Shown: piece by piece, positions 10,158 to 20,302 of the stretch
How the letters are laid out: every line of letters starts with the position of its first letter
How positions within the stretch are numbered: position 1 is the stretch's first letter
Assembly (NCBI GenBank): GCA_963575745.1
Contig: CAUYUJ010020557.1
Location: 1 to 64,000 of the forward strand
Length of the DNA: 64,000 bases
From: Prorocentrum cordatum
Lineage: Eukaryota > Sar > Dinophyceae > Prorocentrales > Prorocentraceae
Direction: 5' to 3'
Translations under genes and position numbers: made by a program
Notes under the pieces: generated by a model
Seen by the model: only the letters and a program-made list of their open reading frames with translations
The model's database searches: none
What the model was told of the DNA's origin: nothing

Positions 10158-10860
10158 TTAGCCGTCCCCCTCGCCCTGCAGCGCGTCCAGAAGCTTGTCT
10201 TTGTCGAAATACGGCTCTCGACTTGGTCGGGCTACCGTGGGATCCTTTGAGACATTGAGGTTGAGAAAAAGAGATAGGTGATCGAGCGGGGGCTTACAAC
10301 GATACGCTTGAAGTTGTGCCCCCAATCGTCGGAGAGTATGACATCTATTGATCTGATCTGCATAACCCCACGGCGCGGAAAAATAATCGATGAGACTGCT
10401 GCCTCTCTCGCTGAAAAAAGGTGTGCTCCCGACGCCCTCGAGTGTTGAACGCAAGCATGTGGTGTCTTGCGGCGATTCGTCGAAGTGTTTCACCTGCGCC
10501 GCCTCTGCGTGCCTCGCGAGCTGTGTTCTCCACTACGTTCTCCTCACATGTTTGCCATACAGTAGTATATCTGCACAGGCCAATGCCATAATTCGCATCT
10601 TTGTACAGTATTGGACAGCAACGATGTGGGAGCGAATCAAGTATTCTGTCCAGCCACGTGGAGAGGGTGCGCACGGTGGTGAGCTAGTGACCCACATCGT
10701 TCCTGCCCTTCGGCTGGGGGGGGGGGAAGTAGATGACGATGGAACAATAATCTAGATGTTGTCGCTTGATCCTCATGCCTAGTGCTCGTCCCCATGCTTG
10801 ATCAGGGCTGCCCCACCGATCAGACGTAGCATCCTCGGCCACAGAGCCCAGCTCCCATGG
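10158..10860 (-). pseudogene. Dead LINE: apurinic-type endonuclease remnant
   Basis: Three pieces in order: a strand-like segment ending CSIVIYFPP (about 10727-10760); a segment with STWLDRILDSLPHRCCPILY and KDANYGIG where a GDxN motif is expected (10345-10674); and, after a frameshift, GSSLIDYFSAPWGYADQ then PPLDHLSLFLNLNV (10158-10420). The SxIDY and DHLSL pair is the classic C-terminal signature of LINE endonucleases. The N-terminal catalytic Asn and Glu are not recognisable; a GGA microsatellite occupies the expected place further upstream. Confidence 0.7.
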
Positions 10861-11217
10861 CTGAGCGCCCCCCTCTGCTGTCTGCGGGGGGGTCTCTGGC
10901 GCCGCCTGCGAATCTCTCGGGCAGGGACGGCGGCTAGGAGGAGGAGTAGGAGGAGGAGGAGGAGGAGGAGGAGGAGGAGGAACGAAGAGGAATGAGGAGG
11001 AGAAAGAGGAGGACGGGAACGAACGACGGGCATCCTCGGCCCCCGAGCAGGCTCCGAACCGCCACCCGCCTGCGCCAGCGTCCTGCGCGCCCTGCCCCTC
11101 AGCGTGAGGTATGCGAAGCCGACCTTGCCGGAGGACGAGCGAGGGATGTGCCAGAACTCAGCTCGGCGGCGTTTCGATGGGGAACGTGAGGGGGCGACGG
11201 GACTTTTCAGATGCGGC
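10861..11217. other. GGA tract and unassigned sequence
   Basis: A (AGG)n tract lies at 10935-10990. The remainder has no recognisable feature. Confidence 0.6.
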
Positions 11218-11460
11218 CTTTTCAGAAGGCGGCGGGGCTTCTAGGAGCCCTCGGGCCTTATGAGAAGCCTTCTGCGGCTTCGGAGAAGGTTGAGAAGGCT
11301 TCTCGATATGCCAGAGACCGTCTGAGCCTTCTGGAAGCCTTCTCAAAAAGCAGCGGGGTTTCTGGGAGCCCTCTGGCCTTCTGAGCAGCCTTCTGCGGCT
11401 TCGGAGAAGGTTTAGAAGGAGTTTCAGAAAGCCAGGGGCCGCCGAGCCTTCTCGAAGGCC
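11218..11460 (-). repeat. Two tandem units of family K
   Basis: Two units of about 122 bp, each with GGCGGCGGGGCTTCTAGGAG-like, CTTCTGCGGCTTCGGAGAAGG-like and AGCCTTCT words, lie in tandem. A third, diverged unit is at 40056-40180. The repeats contain many GCCTTC/GAAGGC inverted words. Confidence 0.65.
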
Positions 11461-13007
11461 TGCCCCCTCTGCCTTCCCGCCCAAGCGCGCCGCCGAAGGA
11501 TCAAACCATGCTCGCTCCTGCGCTGCTTACCTATTCAAAGCCTTGGCTGACCCTGCAATCCTCTGCCCCGGATGCTCATTCTTGCCATCGCCCTCTTCCC
11601 CGTCGCTGCCCTGCTTCCCCTGCTTGGTAGTTTGCTATGTCTGCGACCTCATCTTGACACTGCATGCCTCTTCTTACCGTCGCATGCTGAAAGATGCCTG
11701 GCCGAGCAAGAGTGAAGCGATCTGCCCAACCTCGTGAGGCACCCGCTCCTCATAGCTGGCGGCAGCTGAGTGCACCCCTCCGCCTGTTCCTGCTGCACTC
11801 CCCTGCCTCCCTGTGCTGGCCACGTGCCCCCGACTGCCCCGCCCAAATGCCTCTGCCGACCGCTCGTGGGCTCTCCCGACCCCGGCTGGGGCAAATCACA
11901 AAAGAAGGCCTGCGCGTGGTAATACACGTAACCGCCCGGGCGAGTCATCGCGATGCTGCGCACCCGCCCGGCTCCTCCAGAGGTACAGGGCGGCGAGGAT
12001 ACGGGGATGAGGAGGAAGAGGAACATAAGCAGGACGAGGAGAGGGAGGTTGAGGAATAGAGCGGTCCAGCGGGAGCTACGTTGAGATAACATTGACGCCT
12101 ACGCATCGCGTGCGAAACTGGGCAGCGGCCTTGCGGTGTCTCATGGGTACTGATGTTCGGTTGTGCAGGATGCTCCTCGATACGCCCCCAGGCCCGAAGG
12201 GTTGAACATTGAACTCGCTCACCGAAAACTAACCAATCTGACTCGATGTTGGAGACAACCTCGACCGTAACGGACATAGACCGATGGGCATTCCTATTCG
12301 AACTGAACACCCAACTCTGACTAGCGAAATCATGTACTAATAACGGGTATGTGTAGTCGGGCCATCCACCGTCTTTGCTCGAATTGGTTCGAATTCGGGA
12401 AAATTATGAAGGACGACACCATCCGTGTCCTTGTCGGCATTGCCCCAAGCTTGTCCCAATGACTATGTCGACATGAGCATGTATACTGAATGCGTTCGGG
12501 TCTCTTGAGCAACTAAACACCACAACGATTATTTTACAATGACAGTCACCTGGTCTCATTTTGACAATCGGCTCTTATCTGAATCAAGAGAAGGTTTTAC
12601 GGCGGTGCCCTTCGAATACGAATACTTGCGTTCAACGGCACGAACAATTGCATCAATGTTCGAGGAAAGGGGGGGAGGTGAAGCTCTGCATCGCATCGGT
12701 TATCCTGAATTCAGATCCATGTTAAGATACGAATATGCTTCTTCGACACGCTGTAGGAATGAACGACGGGTACCAACATCACGCCGGCAATCTATCAATG
12801 AGCAGAACAGAGCGGCGACGAAGACGCACAGATTTTACGGGGTACTTCAACAGCTGGGCTGTTCGCAAGTAGCTCCTGCCAACTACTTGTCTCACCTGCT
12901 TATCTACTCTTACGGACGGGGGCCAGACAACTCCACCTTCTTGACGCACGGCGCCATTTTGAATTCCTTTATGGTTTAAGTCCTTTTCTTTGTCCTCCTC
13001 CTCCTCA
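11461..13007. other. Lower-GC stretch, no certain gene
   Basis: GC drops between about 12100 and 12970. Apart from the weak open frame at 12539-12979 I see no gene or repeat boundary. Confidence 0.4.
12539..12979 (+). CDS. Weak unrecognised ORF of 146 codons
   Basis: This ATG-to-stop frame lies in a lower-GC area where open frames are less expected by chance. The product (with SMFEERGGGEALHRIGYPEF and LQQLGCSQVAPANYLSHLL) has ordinary amino-acid composition but no motif I recognise. There is no supporting context; it could be noise. Confidence 0.15.
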   Translation: MTVTWSHFDNRLLSESREGFTAVPFEYEYLRSTARTIASMFEERGGGEALHRIGYPEFRSMLRYEYASSTRCRNERRVPTSRRQSINEQNRAATKTHRFYGVLQQLGCSQVAPANYLSHLLIYSYGRGPDNSTFLTHGAILNSFMV

Positions 13008-13134
13008 TCATCATCAGCATCAGCATCAGCATCAGCAGCAGCAGCATCATCATCATCTTCATCATCAGCATCATCATCAGCATCAGCATCAGCATCAGCA
13101 TCAGCATCAGCATCAGCATCAGCATCAGCATCAG

Positions 13135-13170
<36 letters not shown>

Positions 13171-13172
13171 GG
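13008..13172. repeat. CATCAG/CATCAT microsatellite
   Basis: About 160 bp of (CATCAG)n mixed with (CATCAT)n and (CAGCAG)n. It encodes Ser/Ala runs in one frame and Met/Leu runs on the other strand; these are not genes. Confidence 0.95.
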
Positions 13173-13803
13173 TGTTCTTCCTCCTCCCCTCATCCATCCT
13201 CGCCTCGTACCTCCTGTCCTGCCCCCCACCTCCGCTTGCACCTACCCTTCCCCCCTTCCTTCTGCCCGCTTACCTCCTCCACTTCTCCGCCTGCCCTGGT
13301 CCTCCCTCCCCTCTCTCTTCCTCTCCTCGCTGTTCCTGCCTCCTCCCCCCCTCGCTCGTTCCTCCCCCGGGGCCCTCCTTCCACTCACTCCCTCCTCGTA
13401 CCCCCTCCCCTCTCCACCGGCCATCATCCGCCATCCCTCCACCCTCTTCCCTCCTCCCCCCGCAGGGAGGGCTGAGGTCCACATTTCTATGTGGGGTGCC
13501 CGACTCGCCCGCAACAGCGGCAGCGCTGCAGGAGAAGATGCCTGCGTTGTCCTTGTTCCGCGCCCCTGGCCGCTGCAGGATCAAACAAGTCTGGACGCAA
13601 GCCTGCGGGTCCAAGAAGGGTTCCCCGCGCTTGCCCAATTGCACGACGACGCCCTTCTTGCAAACGCGCTTGTACTTCCGGACCCTCTCCAGCACCAGGC
13701 GGCAGGGACAGCGGGCCCTGGGTAACCTGAGCGTTCGTGGCACAATGGCCGAAGAAAAAGGAAACAAGGGTGGCACAGAGGGGGGTGAGAGTACTTGCCT
13801 CAG
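13173..13803. other. C-rich stretch with weak minus-strand frame
   Basis: The stretch 13190-13470 is pyrimidine-rich and noncoding. On the minus strand at about 13480-13776 a frame reads CPCRLVLERVRKYKRVCKKG and GKRGEPFLDPQACVQTCL, of ordinary composition with six or more cysteines. I do not recognise it and leave it as a possible exon or gene fragment only. Confidence 0.3.
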
Positions 13804-13955
13804 GTCGGGCCTGTCCCCCTACAGGGGGATTTTGAACGACAAACAAAAAATACTTCAAAAATGCTCAAAGGATGCCCAACAATATTCGAAAAATAGTTCC
13901 CATACTAATTTTTGACTACTTTTGAATATCCCCCCTGTAGAGGGACAGGTCCGAC
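13804..13955 (+). mobile_element. Family D TIR element, copy 2
   Basis: GTCGGGCCTGTCCCCCTACA at the left end, identical over 20 bases to copy 1, faces its inverted counterpart at the right end (…CCCCCTGTAGAGGGACAGGTCCGAC). The 90-bp AT-rich interior differs from copy 1 while the ends are conserved. Confidence 0.8.
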
Positions 13956-15059
13956 TTAATAGTAGCCTTGTTGGGGCGAATTCTCGGGTTATCTAGGTCC
14001 GATGCCCGTGCCGCCTGGCGTGCCGACGGCCGAGCGGCTATGCGAGAAGAGCGTCATCATGCCATTTGCGCACGCGCGGACACCCCGCGATGCACCCGCA
14101 GAGTTGCGTCCAGAATTGGCGGCGCGCGCAGCGGTCGAAACGGTGGGAATGGGACAGCCCGAACAAGCTCGCCACGAACGCTTGCAACCCAGCCGCTGCA
14201 ACGAGCGAGTCCGACACTTCCTCCTCGTCCTCCTCCTCCTCCTCCCCCTCCTGCTCCACCTCCACCGTCTCCTCCTCCTTCTCCTCCTCCTCTTCCTCCT
14301 CCTCCTCCTCCTCCGCCTCCTCCTCCTCCTCCTCTTCCTCCTCCGCCCCATCCTCCGAACCGCAAGATGATCCCAAGAGGTCGAGCGTGGCTCAAGAAAG
14401 TTTCCGACTGACCTCCGAGAGGCCCCGAAACAGCCTCAATATGGCCCGAGATCGCTGAGCATGGCTCAGGATAGCCTCCGACAGCCTTTATCCGAGCATG
14501 GCTCAATATGGCCTCCAAAAGGCCTTACGAAAGCCTCCGATGGTGTCCGGAAGGGCTGGTGGGGATACTAGATTGATCGCAAGCGCACTGGAAGACGCTG
14601 GGCGCCGTCAGAACGAAGCGTCAATGCAACGGCCTAAATACTGGTGGGGATACGCGAAGCGTCAAGCAAATATGTCCAAAGCTATGGGATGTGTTCCTGC
14701 TGCGTCGTCTGGCCCCCCTCTCCGCAAGAATGGGGAGTGAGGGAGAGGAGGAAAGATAATGTAGTGTAGTGAGCCTGCCGCAGGCGACAAATTCGAATAC
14801 CAGCCACAGGCGCTTGGTTCTTGAAAGAAACTGAACGTGAGGCCCGTAGCCGGGGCCGAATTTGAACAGCAGCCGCCGGTAATTTGGCAGCAAAAAAAAC
14901 TGCATGCAAATGAATGCAGCGCGTGCGCAGGAGGCCCACCAAGGGCGCAGTTCTTCAACCAACCACGGGTACTCCGGTGGTGAATGCAACTGAGCGTGCG
15001 TGAGTGCCACCTGTACACAAGAGGCCAACAACATGCGCCGATTTCGAACACCAGCTACA
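13956..15059. other. Noncoding stretch with CTC tract
   Basis: A CTC/CCT tract covers about 14218-14345. Between about 14380 and 14530 short words of GGCCTCCGA and ATGGCTCA type recur loosely. No gene seen. Confidence 0.5.
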
Positions 15060-15520
15060 AGTACTTGTATCATTGGATGTAACTGAATGTAAGTGGGCGT
15101 GTCGGAACGCAGCTCCCCTTAGCCGTGCGTGCCCGAATGCAGCCGAGTGCAACACAAACGCACCTGAGCGCAACTGGATGTAACTGGGGTTAACTTCGTG
15201 TACCGTCGCGTAACTTGGTGTAGCTGCTTGGCTGTTGCAGGAATAGCGAGGGACGGCCCCCGTGCACCAAGTTACACATGGTTTCCATCGCGAATCGTGA
15301 GACCACGTGCTACTACGCGCAACTGGTGTAACTGGGCGCTGGCGAGGGGGACTGAACGCAACCAAGCGTAGCCGAATGCAGCCACTCTGCAAACTCGGAT
15401 AACATAGTCTAGCTTCGCGCATAATGCAATTTAGCGCAACTCAACACAACTTAATGTAGTCCAGCACTAACTACGCAGTGTGACCCACTGCGGCCCAGGT
15501 GTACATTAATGTAACTTGTT
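15060..15520. repeat. Degenerate GTAACTGAAT-type array
   Basis: A loose tandem array of 10-12 bp words such as TGTAACTGAATG, GCAACTGGATG and TAACTTGGTGTAGC. The same word family reappears at 18080-18190. Confidence 0.6.
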
Positions 15521-16541
15521 TCGTGACCGACGCTACTGAAAATGAACGGGCGCGTCTGTGCACGCAATTCTGGCAGAAAGATTGGACCGGGCACAAACGG
15601 AACGGCGTTCCAGAATGGACCCGTCTTCGGGAATAAAACGCTGTTCACATGCAACGGTCTCCGGCTGCTTATCGACGCTGTCTGGTGGTCCCCGAACCGC
15701 GGCCGCCAGCTCCGAAGGAACACATTGCGGCACCTTTCGTTGGTGCAGACCCCCTGTGAGATAAATCAAGGAAACATGCGATGACACACAGCGGCAATGC
15801 AAGGCGAACGAGCTGCTCATATAGACTATTTAAAACATGCCCGAAAAGCTCCACCACGCCTCCATCCAGATGAAACGACAGATCGCCAGGCAATCGAGAT
15901 ACACTGCGTGCGCCGACCTGCGATGGGGCAAGCGCACGTAGTGGACCTTGGCCTGGGGGACAGCAGAATCGCAGGACTACCACTGATTAGATAAGGCGAA
16001 GCGAGGAAAAGTGGGAGGAGCCGAGGGAGGAGGATAAGGGGAGGGCACCGAGGCAAAGCCTACTGAGCCCAGCGCGCGCCTAACATCTGCACAGCGAGCC
16101 TGTGCCTAGCCGCCCCCGTGTTGCAAAAGTGCTTTTGGGCATCATTCACAGCTGCTTCCTGAAGAGGAAGGGCCCTCGGAAACGGTTGGACGCTCCGAGC
16201 GCGGCGTACATTGTAAGCGCCGACAATGTAAACGCCTCGTTCGCGGCTGAACCGAGGCGAAGGAATCTCCCTAAATTGATACTTCGGAGGCCTAGGTAGC
16301 GACGCTTCAATTTCGCCACAAAATTGCATACAGCATCGTGTTCAAGGCTGTCCTGCGCAAGCGGGGGGCGCCCGAAACAACACTGTCCTAGTTTCTGGAA
16401 CCGGCGCGCAGTATACCATCCGTTCCACTGCGTTCTCCCGACAGCTGCTACTACACGCGGAGGTGCTAACCGGCCAAAACTTTGGACCACAATTGGCGCT
16501 CGGCGCGCGAGCTGGCCGATCGGACACGGGAGAACCCACCT
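15521..16541. other. Near-unique stretch, nothing recognised
   Basis: No gene, RNA or repeat boundary can be supported here. Confidence 0.4.
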
Positions 16542-16732
16542 TCGGGAGCGGCCAAGAGGGGGGTGTCCAAGAGGGGGGGGTGCAAATCATGACCGGCGGC
16601 ATGTGCGCGGCCCAGCGGGGGGACCAGGGACGTAATGAAATAAGAAGACGCGCCATGAGATCTGGGGAAATATCATGGCCCCCGCCATGAGATCCCCCCC
16701 CTAGTCATCACCCCCCTCTTTGCCGCCCCCGA
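16542..16732 (+). mobile_element. Family C short TIR element, copy 2
   Basis: This 191-bp element is almost identical to copy 1 (513-705), with inverted ends TCGGGAGCGGCCAAGAGGGG and …CCCTCTTTGCCGCCCCCGA. The flanks AGAACCCACCT (left) and AGAACCACCT (right) are similar but differ by one base in length, so the target duplication is unclear here. Confidence 0.8.
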
Positions 16733-17391
16733 AGAACCACCTGCTCAATTTGCTGCGGGACCGGGGCTCGATCCACAAAGATCCGGCAGGGTGCGCGCAC
16801 TGCTTCGTGAAACGCCCGCTGGTCGACCAATGCACGACTTCTGGCTTCGCTCGCCCGGCCTGCTGCTGCCGCGACAACGCTTGGAGGCCTAGAAATGGGC
16901 ACCAACACCAACACAGGGGGTTGCCTCCACATGGGGAAGACGATCCTAGATTTCGGTGTTGGTGGCAATATTTCGGCCACCTTGGAAGCCCGAATAATAC
17001 CACCATCACCGAGATCGGGATCTTCTTCCCTCGGTAGATGCACACCGCCGATATTGGTGTTGGTGTCAATCTCTGGGCCTGCGAAACGCACGCAACATTT
17101 GAGTCGTACCAAGCAGACCAACTAGCAGCGCGACCCTCATACGGGCTTTCCCACCGCGCCAGTGCCCAACTCCCGCCGCACAGTCCGCGTGGCTTTGAAG
17201 CACCGCGGCGGCAATCCAGAGCTTCGCAGCCCACGCGTAGTCTGCAGCGCTGCTGACATCAATTGGACACAGCGAAGACTTCAGGCTGCGCAGGTCGGCC
17301 GCGGTGCTCCACCCGCCTGGGCCCGAGGAGCGCCGGGAGAGCGCAGACGCCTCAACTGCCAACAGCGCTGGGGGAGCATCGCGCAGTTGAC
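16733..17391. other. Unassigned, possibly 3' part of decayed LINE
   Basis: On the minus strand this lies downstream of the RT fragment at 17392-18060 and may be its decayed continuation, but no motif can be read. A TGGTGTTGGTGCC-type word recurs in inverted form near 16900 and 17060. Confidence 0.3.
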
Positions 17392-18060
17392 CTACGTCAT
17401 TAGGAGAACGCCGGCGTCGCGAACGCGTGGTATCCGCGCCCGTTGAGCTGCAGCCCGAGCCCCAGTTCCGGCCAGAGGCGGGCCCGCTCGACATGTTTCA
17501 TTGCTGCTTGAACTTCCTCCGCCTGCAACGAAGGAGGTCCGAATTGAAACCCAAAATGCGCAGCGTGCATCGCGACCTCTGCGCTGGACCACTGGGTCAT
17601 CATGTCCCGCAAGGTGCGGCGACGCTTCTTCACTCCTGTTATTGGCATAGTCAAACGAGGACCAGAAAAAAATAAATAAATCAAAACATCCATTCAAAAC
17701 CATAGAAACGTCGCGCCAAAACTTGCGAAGGACGACCGCAACATCGTCCGCGTAAGCGCGTACGGCGGTCCCGGAAGCTTGCTGCAGAATGTGATGCAGC
17801 AACATGTCTGTGACGAGCACGAACAACAATGGCGACAAAGGACGTCCCTGCCGGACACCGCCGGGTATAAAGAAGCCTTCATCGATCGGGCCTTTGACCA
17901 CAATCTTGCAAACGCTGTTCCCAAACATGCATGTTATAAACTTACACATCGTACAAACGCGTATGCACGCGTGTAGCTGGGTGAACATAATAAAACGGTT
18001 GTCCAACTGCTGTATACATGTGAATATTTGATAGAGCTGAGTGAGCCTGTGCCAATGCGT
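17392..18060 (-). pseudogene. Third LINE: reverse transcriptase fragment
   Basis: A minus-strand frame contains KIVVKGPIDEGFFIPG followed by GVRQGRPLSPLLFVLVTD (motif B, about 17800-17860) and RAYADDVAVVL (motif C, about 17735-17765). These are textbook non-LTR reverse transcriptase motifs and differ from both other LINEs in the window. Upstream residues (FGIPLTHWHRLTQLYQIF) fit the region before motif B. No motif A, endonuclease or RNase H is readable, and the sequence after YADD drifts out of frame (a plausible continuation, QFGPPSLQAEEVQAAMKHVE, lies in another frame at about 17400-17550). It is a truncated, decayed copy. Confidence 0.75.
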
Positions 18061-18079
18061 CAACGGTATTCCAAAACTG

Positions 18080-18190
18080 TTCAAATCCGTGTAACTGAAT
18101 TTAGCTGAGTGCAACTGAATGCAATTTTGTGAAACTTAATGTAACTCAATGTATATGGATGTAGCTTAGTGTAACTGAGTGCAACCTGGT
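18080..18190. repeat. GTAACTGAAT-type array, second patch
   Basis: A short tandem run of GTGTAACTGAAT, GTGCAACTGAAT and AATGTAACTCAAT words, matching the array at 15060-15520. It lies directly upstream (minus sense) of the LINE fragment. Confidence 0.65.
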
Positions 18191-18729
18191 GTCAAAGAAT
18201 CCGCTGGAGCCGACGCCGGCAGCGGCCACAATGCCCCCCGTCAGAGAGCTCCAGGGAGGCTCCTTGCTCCAGCTCGGAGCTCGCACTGCTCCGCGCGCCC
18301 TGGTGGCTTGCAGCACGGCCGCCGCTGCGCCCGCGATGCGGCGGCTCGCCTGTCGGTTGACCGAAAGTCCAGAGGTTACGCTGAGCGCTGAGACGTCGAC
18401 ATTTTCTTCGAGTGGGGGGGCTAGCGCATGTTACACTGGGGGGTGGAGGGGGGAAACGGCGGGGGGTGGTCACGGTAGCGGCGGCTGCGCGGTAACACAG
18501 CAGAATGCCTGACCCTTGCCACACCGCGTGATGCACCCGAATAAGACACTATGCAGACGTGCCGCGCCGTGACAATATCACAACTCGCCGGCCCAACTAG
18601 CCAAGAGCGTGCTAGAACCTCTTGTAGAAGAGCTTCGAACATTCGTATATTACTGGTTCGCGCGCTTGGCGGCCACTGGGGGACATCAGGAAAAATTGCT
18701 GGCGAGAGATGCTGGAACTCCTGCGCGCG
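18191..18729. other. Nothing recognised
   Basis: Moderately GC-rich, no gene or repeat that I can support. Confidence 0.4.
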
Positions 18730-19110
18730 GACTACTACAACCCCAAAAGCGCCTCAAGGAAGCTCGAAAGGCTACCCAGACGTCCCAAGAGCGCTCCAAC
18801 ACGGCCTCAAGATGTGACCCCCTAAGAGGATCTCAAGGCGCAACGAGTTTTCTAATTTCTTAGAAACCGGTCAAAGCTTCAACGATCCAAATGTTCTAGG
18901 CTTCTGACTGTCCAAGACGGCCGATATGTCACCGAACTCGCTCCAAGACGGCCCGAGAGGCCCCCAAGAGAGCCACAAGACGGCCTAGACGGCCCAAGAA
19001 GCCCCAGAGGGCCTCAGAGGCCGCCAGCATGCCACCAAGAGCCCCTCATGAGCGACCAAGCGGGCCAAGAGACCCCCAGAACGATCCAAGAGGGCCCCAA
19101 GACGCAACCC
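18730..19110. repeat. GGCCCAAGA-type array
   Basis: Loose tandem 9-12 bp units such as GGCCCAAGA, CCCCCAAGAG and GGCCTCAAGA. This is the first of about ten such arrays in the window. Confidence 0.65.
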
Positions 19111-19200
19111 ATATTACATGTCCGATTGAGTTTTTCAAATTAACAATGTTCTCGCAGTTCAAGGCTCACGACAGCCCACGACAGCCCAATATGGGCAGTC

Positions 19201-19296
19201 CCCGAGCTCTCGTCGACGTCGTCGTCGTCGTCGATCATTGGTCGTCGGTCGTCGTCGGTCGTCGGTCGTCGGTCGTCGGTCGTCGTCGTCGATACT
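19201..19296. repeat. GTCGTC/GTCG microsatellite
   Basis: A tract of (GTC)n and (GTCGTCG)n units. Just after it, 19301-19315 is identical over 15 bases (CCTGGGGAAACCAAA) to 39616-39630, next to the spliced leader of the intact LINE. Confidence 0.8.
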
Positions 19297-19359
19297 GAGT
19301 CCTGGGGAAACCAAACAGTAACGATACCGCTATTCCTGGGACCTATCCCGGGGTGGCTT

Positions 19360-19458
19360 CTGACCAGAATTTCGACGCGAATCCAGCGGTGGCGACGAGG
19401 GCCTCCCAGGAGGCCCAGAAAGGGGGGGAACGAGGCAAGGGTAGCGGTATGGGTACCT
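19360..19458 (+). repeat. Family M repeat, copy 1
   Basis: Shares CCAGCGGTGGCGACGAGGGC and further blocks with the inverted copy at 63593-63698. Both copies keep an open frame with similar protein sequence (PAVATRASQEA here, PAVATRASEEA there), which is unusual for the repeats in this window. Confidence 0.6.
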
Positions 19459-19459
19459 T

Positions 19460-19655
19460 CGGGGATCTCCTGACCCGGATCAATCCAGACCCGGGTCAGC
19501 CAGGCCTTGCAGAATCCAGCAGATCCTGGAAGATCCTGATCCTGCAGGGTCCTGCACCCAAGCCTGGATCAGTGCGACCCTTGCCCTGAGGATCCTGCAA
19601 GATCCGGCGCTCTGGCTGACCCCCGTTTGCATTGACCCCGTCTCTTGAGCCCCGA
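19460..19655 (+). repeat. Family B repeat (GACCCGGGTC), copy 1
   Basis: Starts CGGGGATCTCCTGACCCGG, carries the palindrome GACCCGGGTC, then repeated AGGATCCTGCA words, and ends with CTGACCCCCGTTTGCA and CCCGTCTC…CCCGA. It is shorter than the copies at 23592-23840 and 60881-61124. Confidence 0.65.
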
Positions 19656-19911
19656 TACCTGTTCTCATTTGTCGGGGGCGCGCAGACATGGATTAGCGAT
19701 CCATGGATTTGGCGCGCGGCCGCCAAATCCATGGATCGGGGGAGGTGGCCTCCCCCAAAACTGCGGCTGGTGCCGCCTCGCTCGGCGGCGGCCTTCCGCG
19801 ATCTCCCGTGGCCACGGGCTCGTCGCTCATCCACGCCCCCCCCCTGATCCGTGTTCGCGATCGCCTGCCTCTGCAACCCCCCGGCCCCCGAGCTCCCACT
19901 CTGAAGGGGCC

Positions 19912-20066
19912 CTGGGACACCCGATTCGATAGACACAAATAACAGGACCCCCCGTCTTGTCCCACATGTTCGGGGTCTCTGTCTGCCCCCCCCCCCCTTC
20001 CCATATGTGTCCCTCTTTTCCTGGGAATCGACGACGCATTGTGTCTGTGTGCTTCTCTCCCTCCTG
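19912..20066 (-). mobile_element. Family A element, copy 2
   Basis: Begins TGAAGGGGCCCTGGGACAC, contains GGGAATCGACGACGCATTGT and ends CTCCCTCCTGA. It is more diverged in the middle than other copies. No clear target duplication is visible. Confidence 0.75.
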
Positions 20067-20206
20067 AGCAATGCCGAGCGGCGAGCCCTGGACGCGGCGG
20101 CCCACCAGGTCCTGGCCACGGGCCGCACCGAGCACGAGCCGCGGGCCGAGGTCGGCAGCAGTCAAGAGGGTGGCCCCCCTGGTGGCAGGGGCGGCGTCGT
20201 CATTCC

Positions 20207-20302
20207 TGACGGGGCCCCAGGACACACAAACAAGCACACACAAATAAAAATAGATTCCCGACATTTCCCCATCTTTTCTGGGCTTCTGTCTTCCCCCTCC
20301 TG
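20207..20302 (-). mobile_element. Family A element, copy 3, truncated
   Basis: Begins TGACGGGGCCCCAGGACACA, continues through CACACAAATAAAAATA and TTTTCTGGGCTTCTGTCTTC, then stops at about 20302; the second half is missing. It lies 140 bp from copy 2 in the same orientation. Confidence 0.75.

Noticed and set aside
13956-15060. tRNA-like GTTCGAATCC boxes
   Set aside because: TTCGAA words occur but no cloverleaf or paired A and B boxes could be built here or elsewhere in the window.
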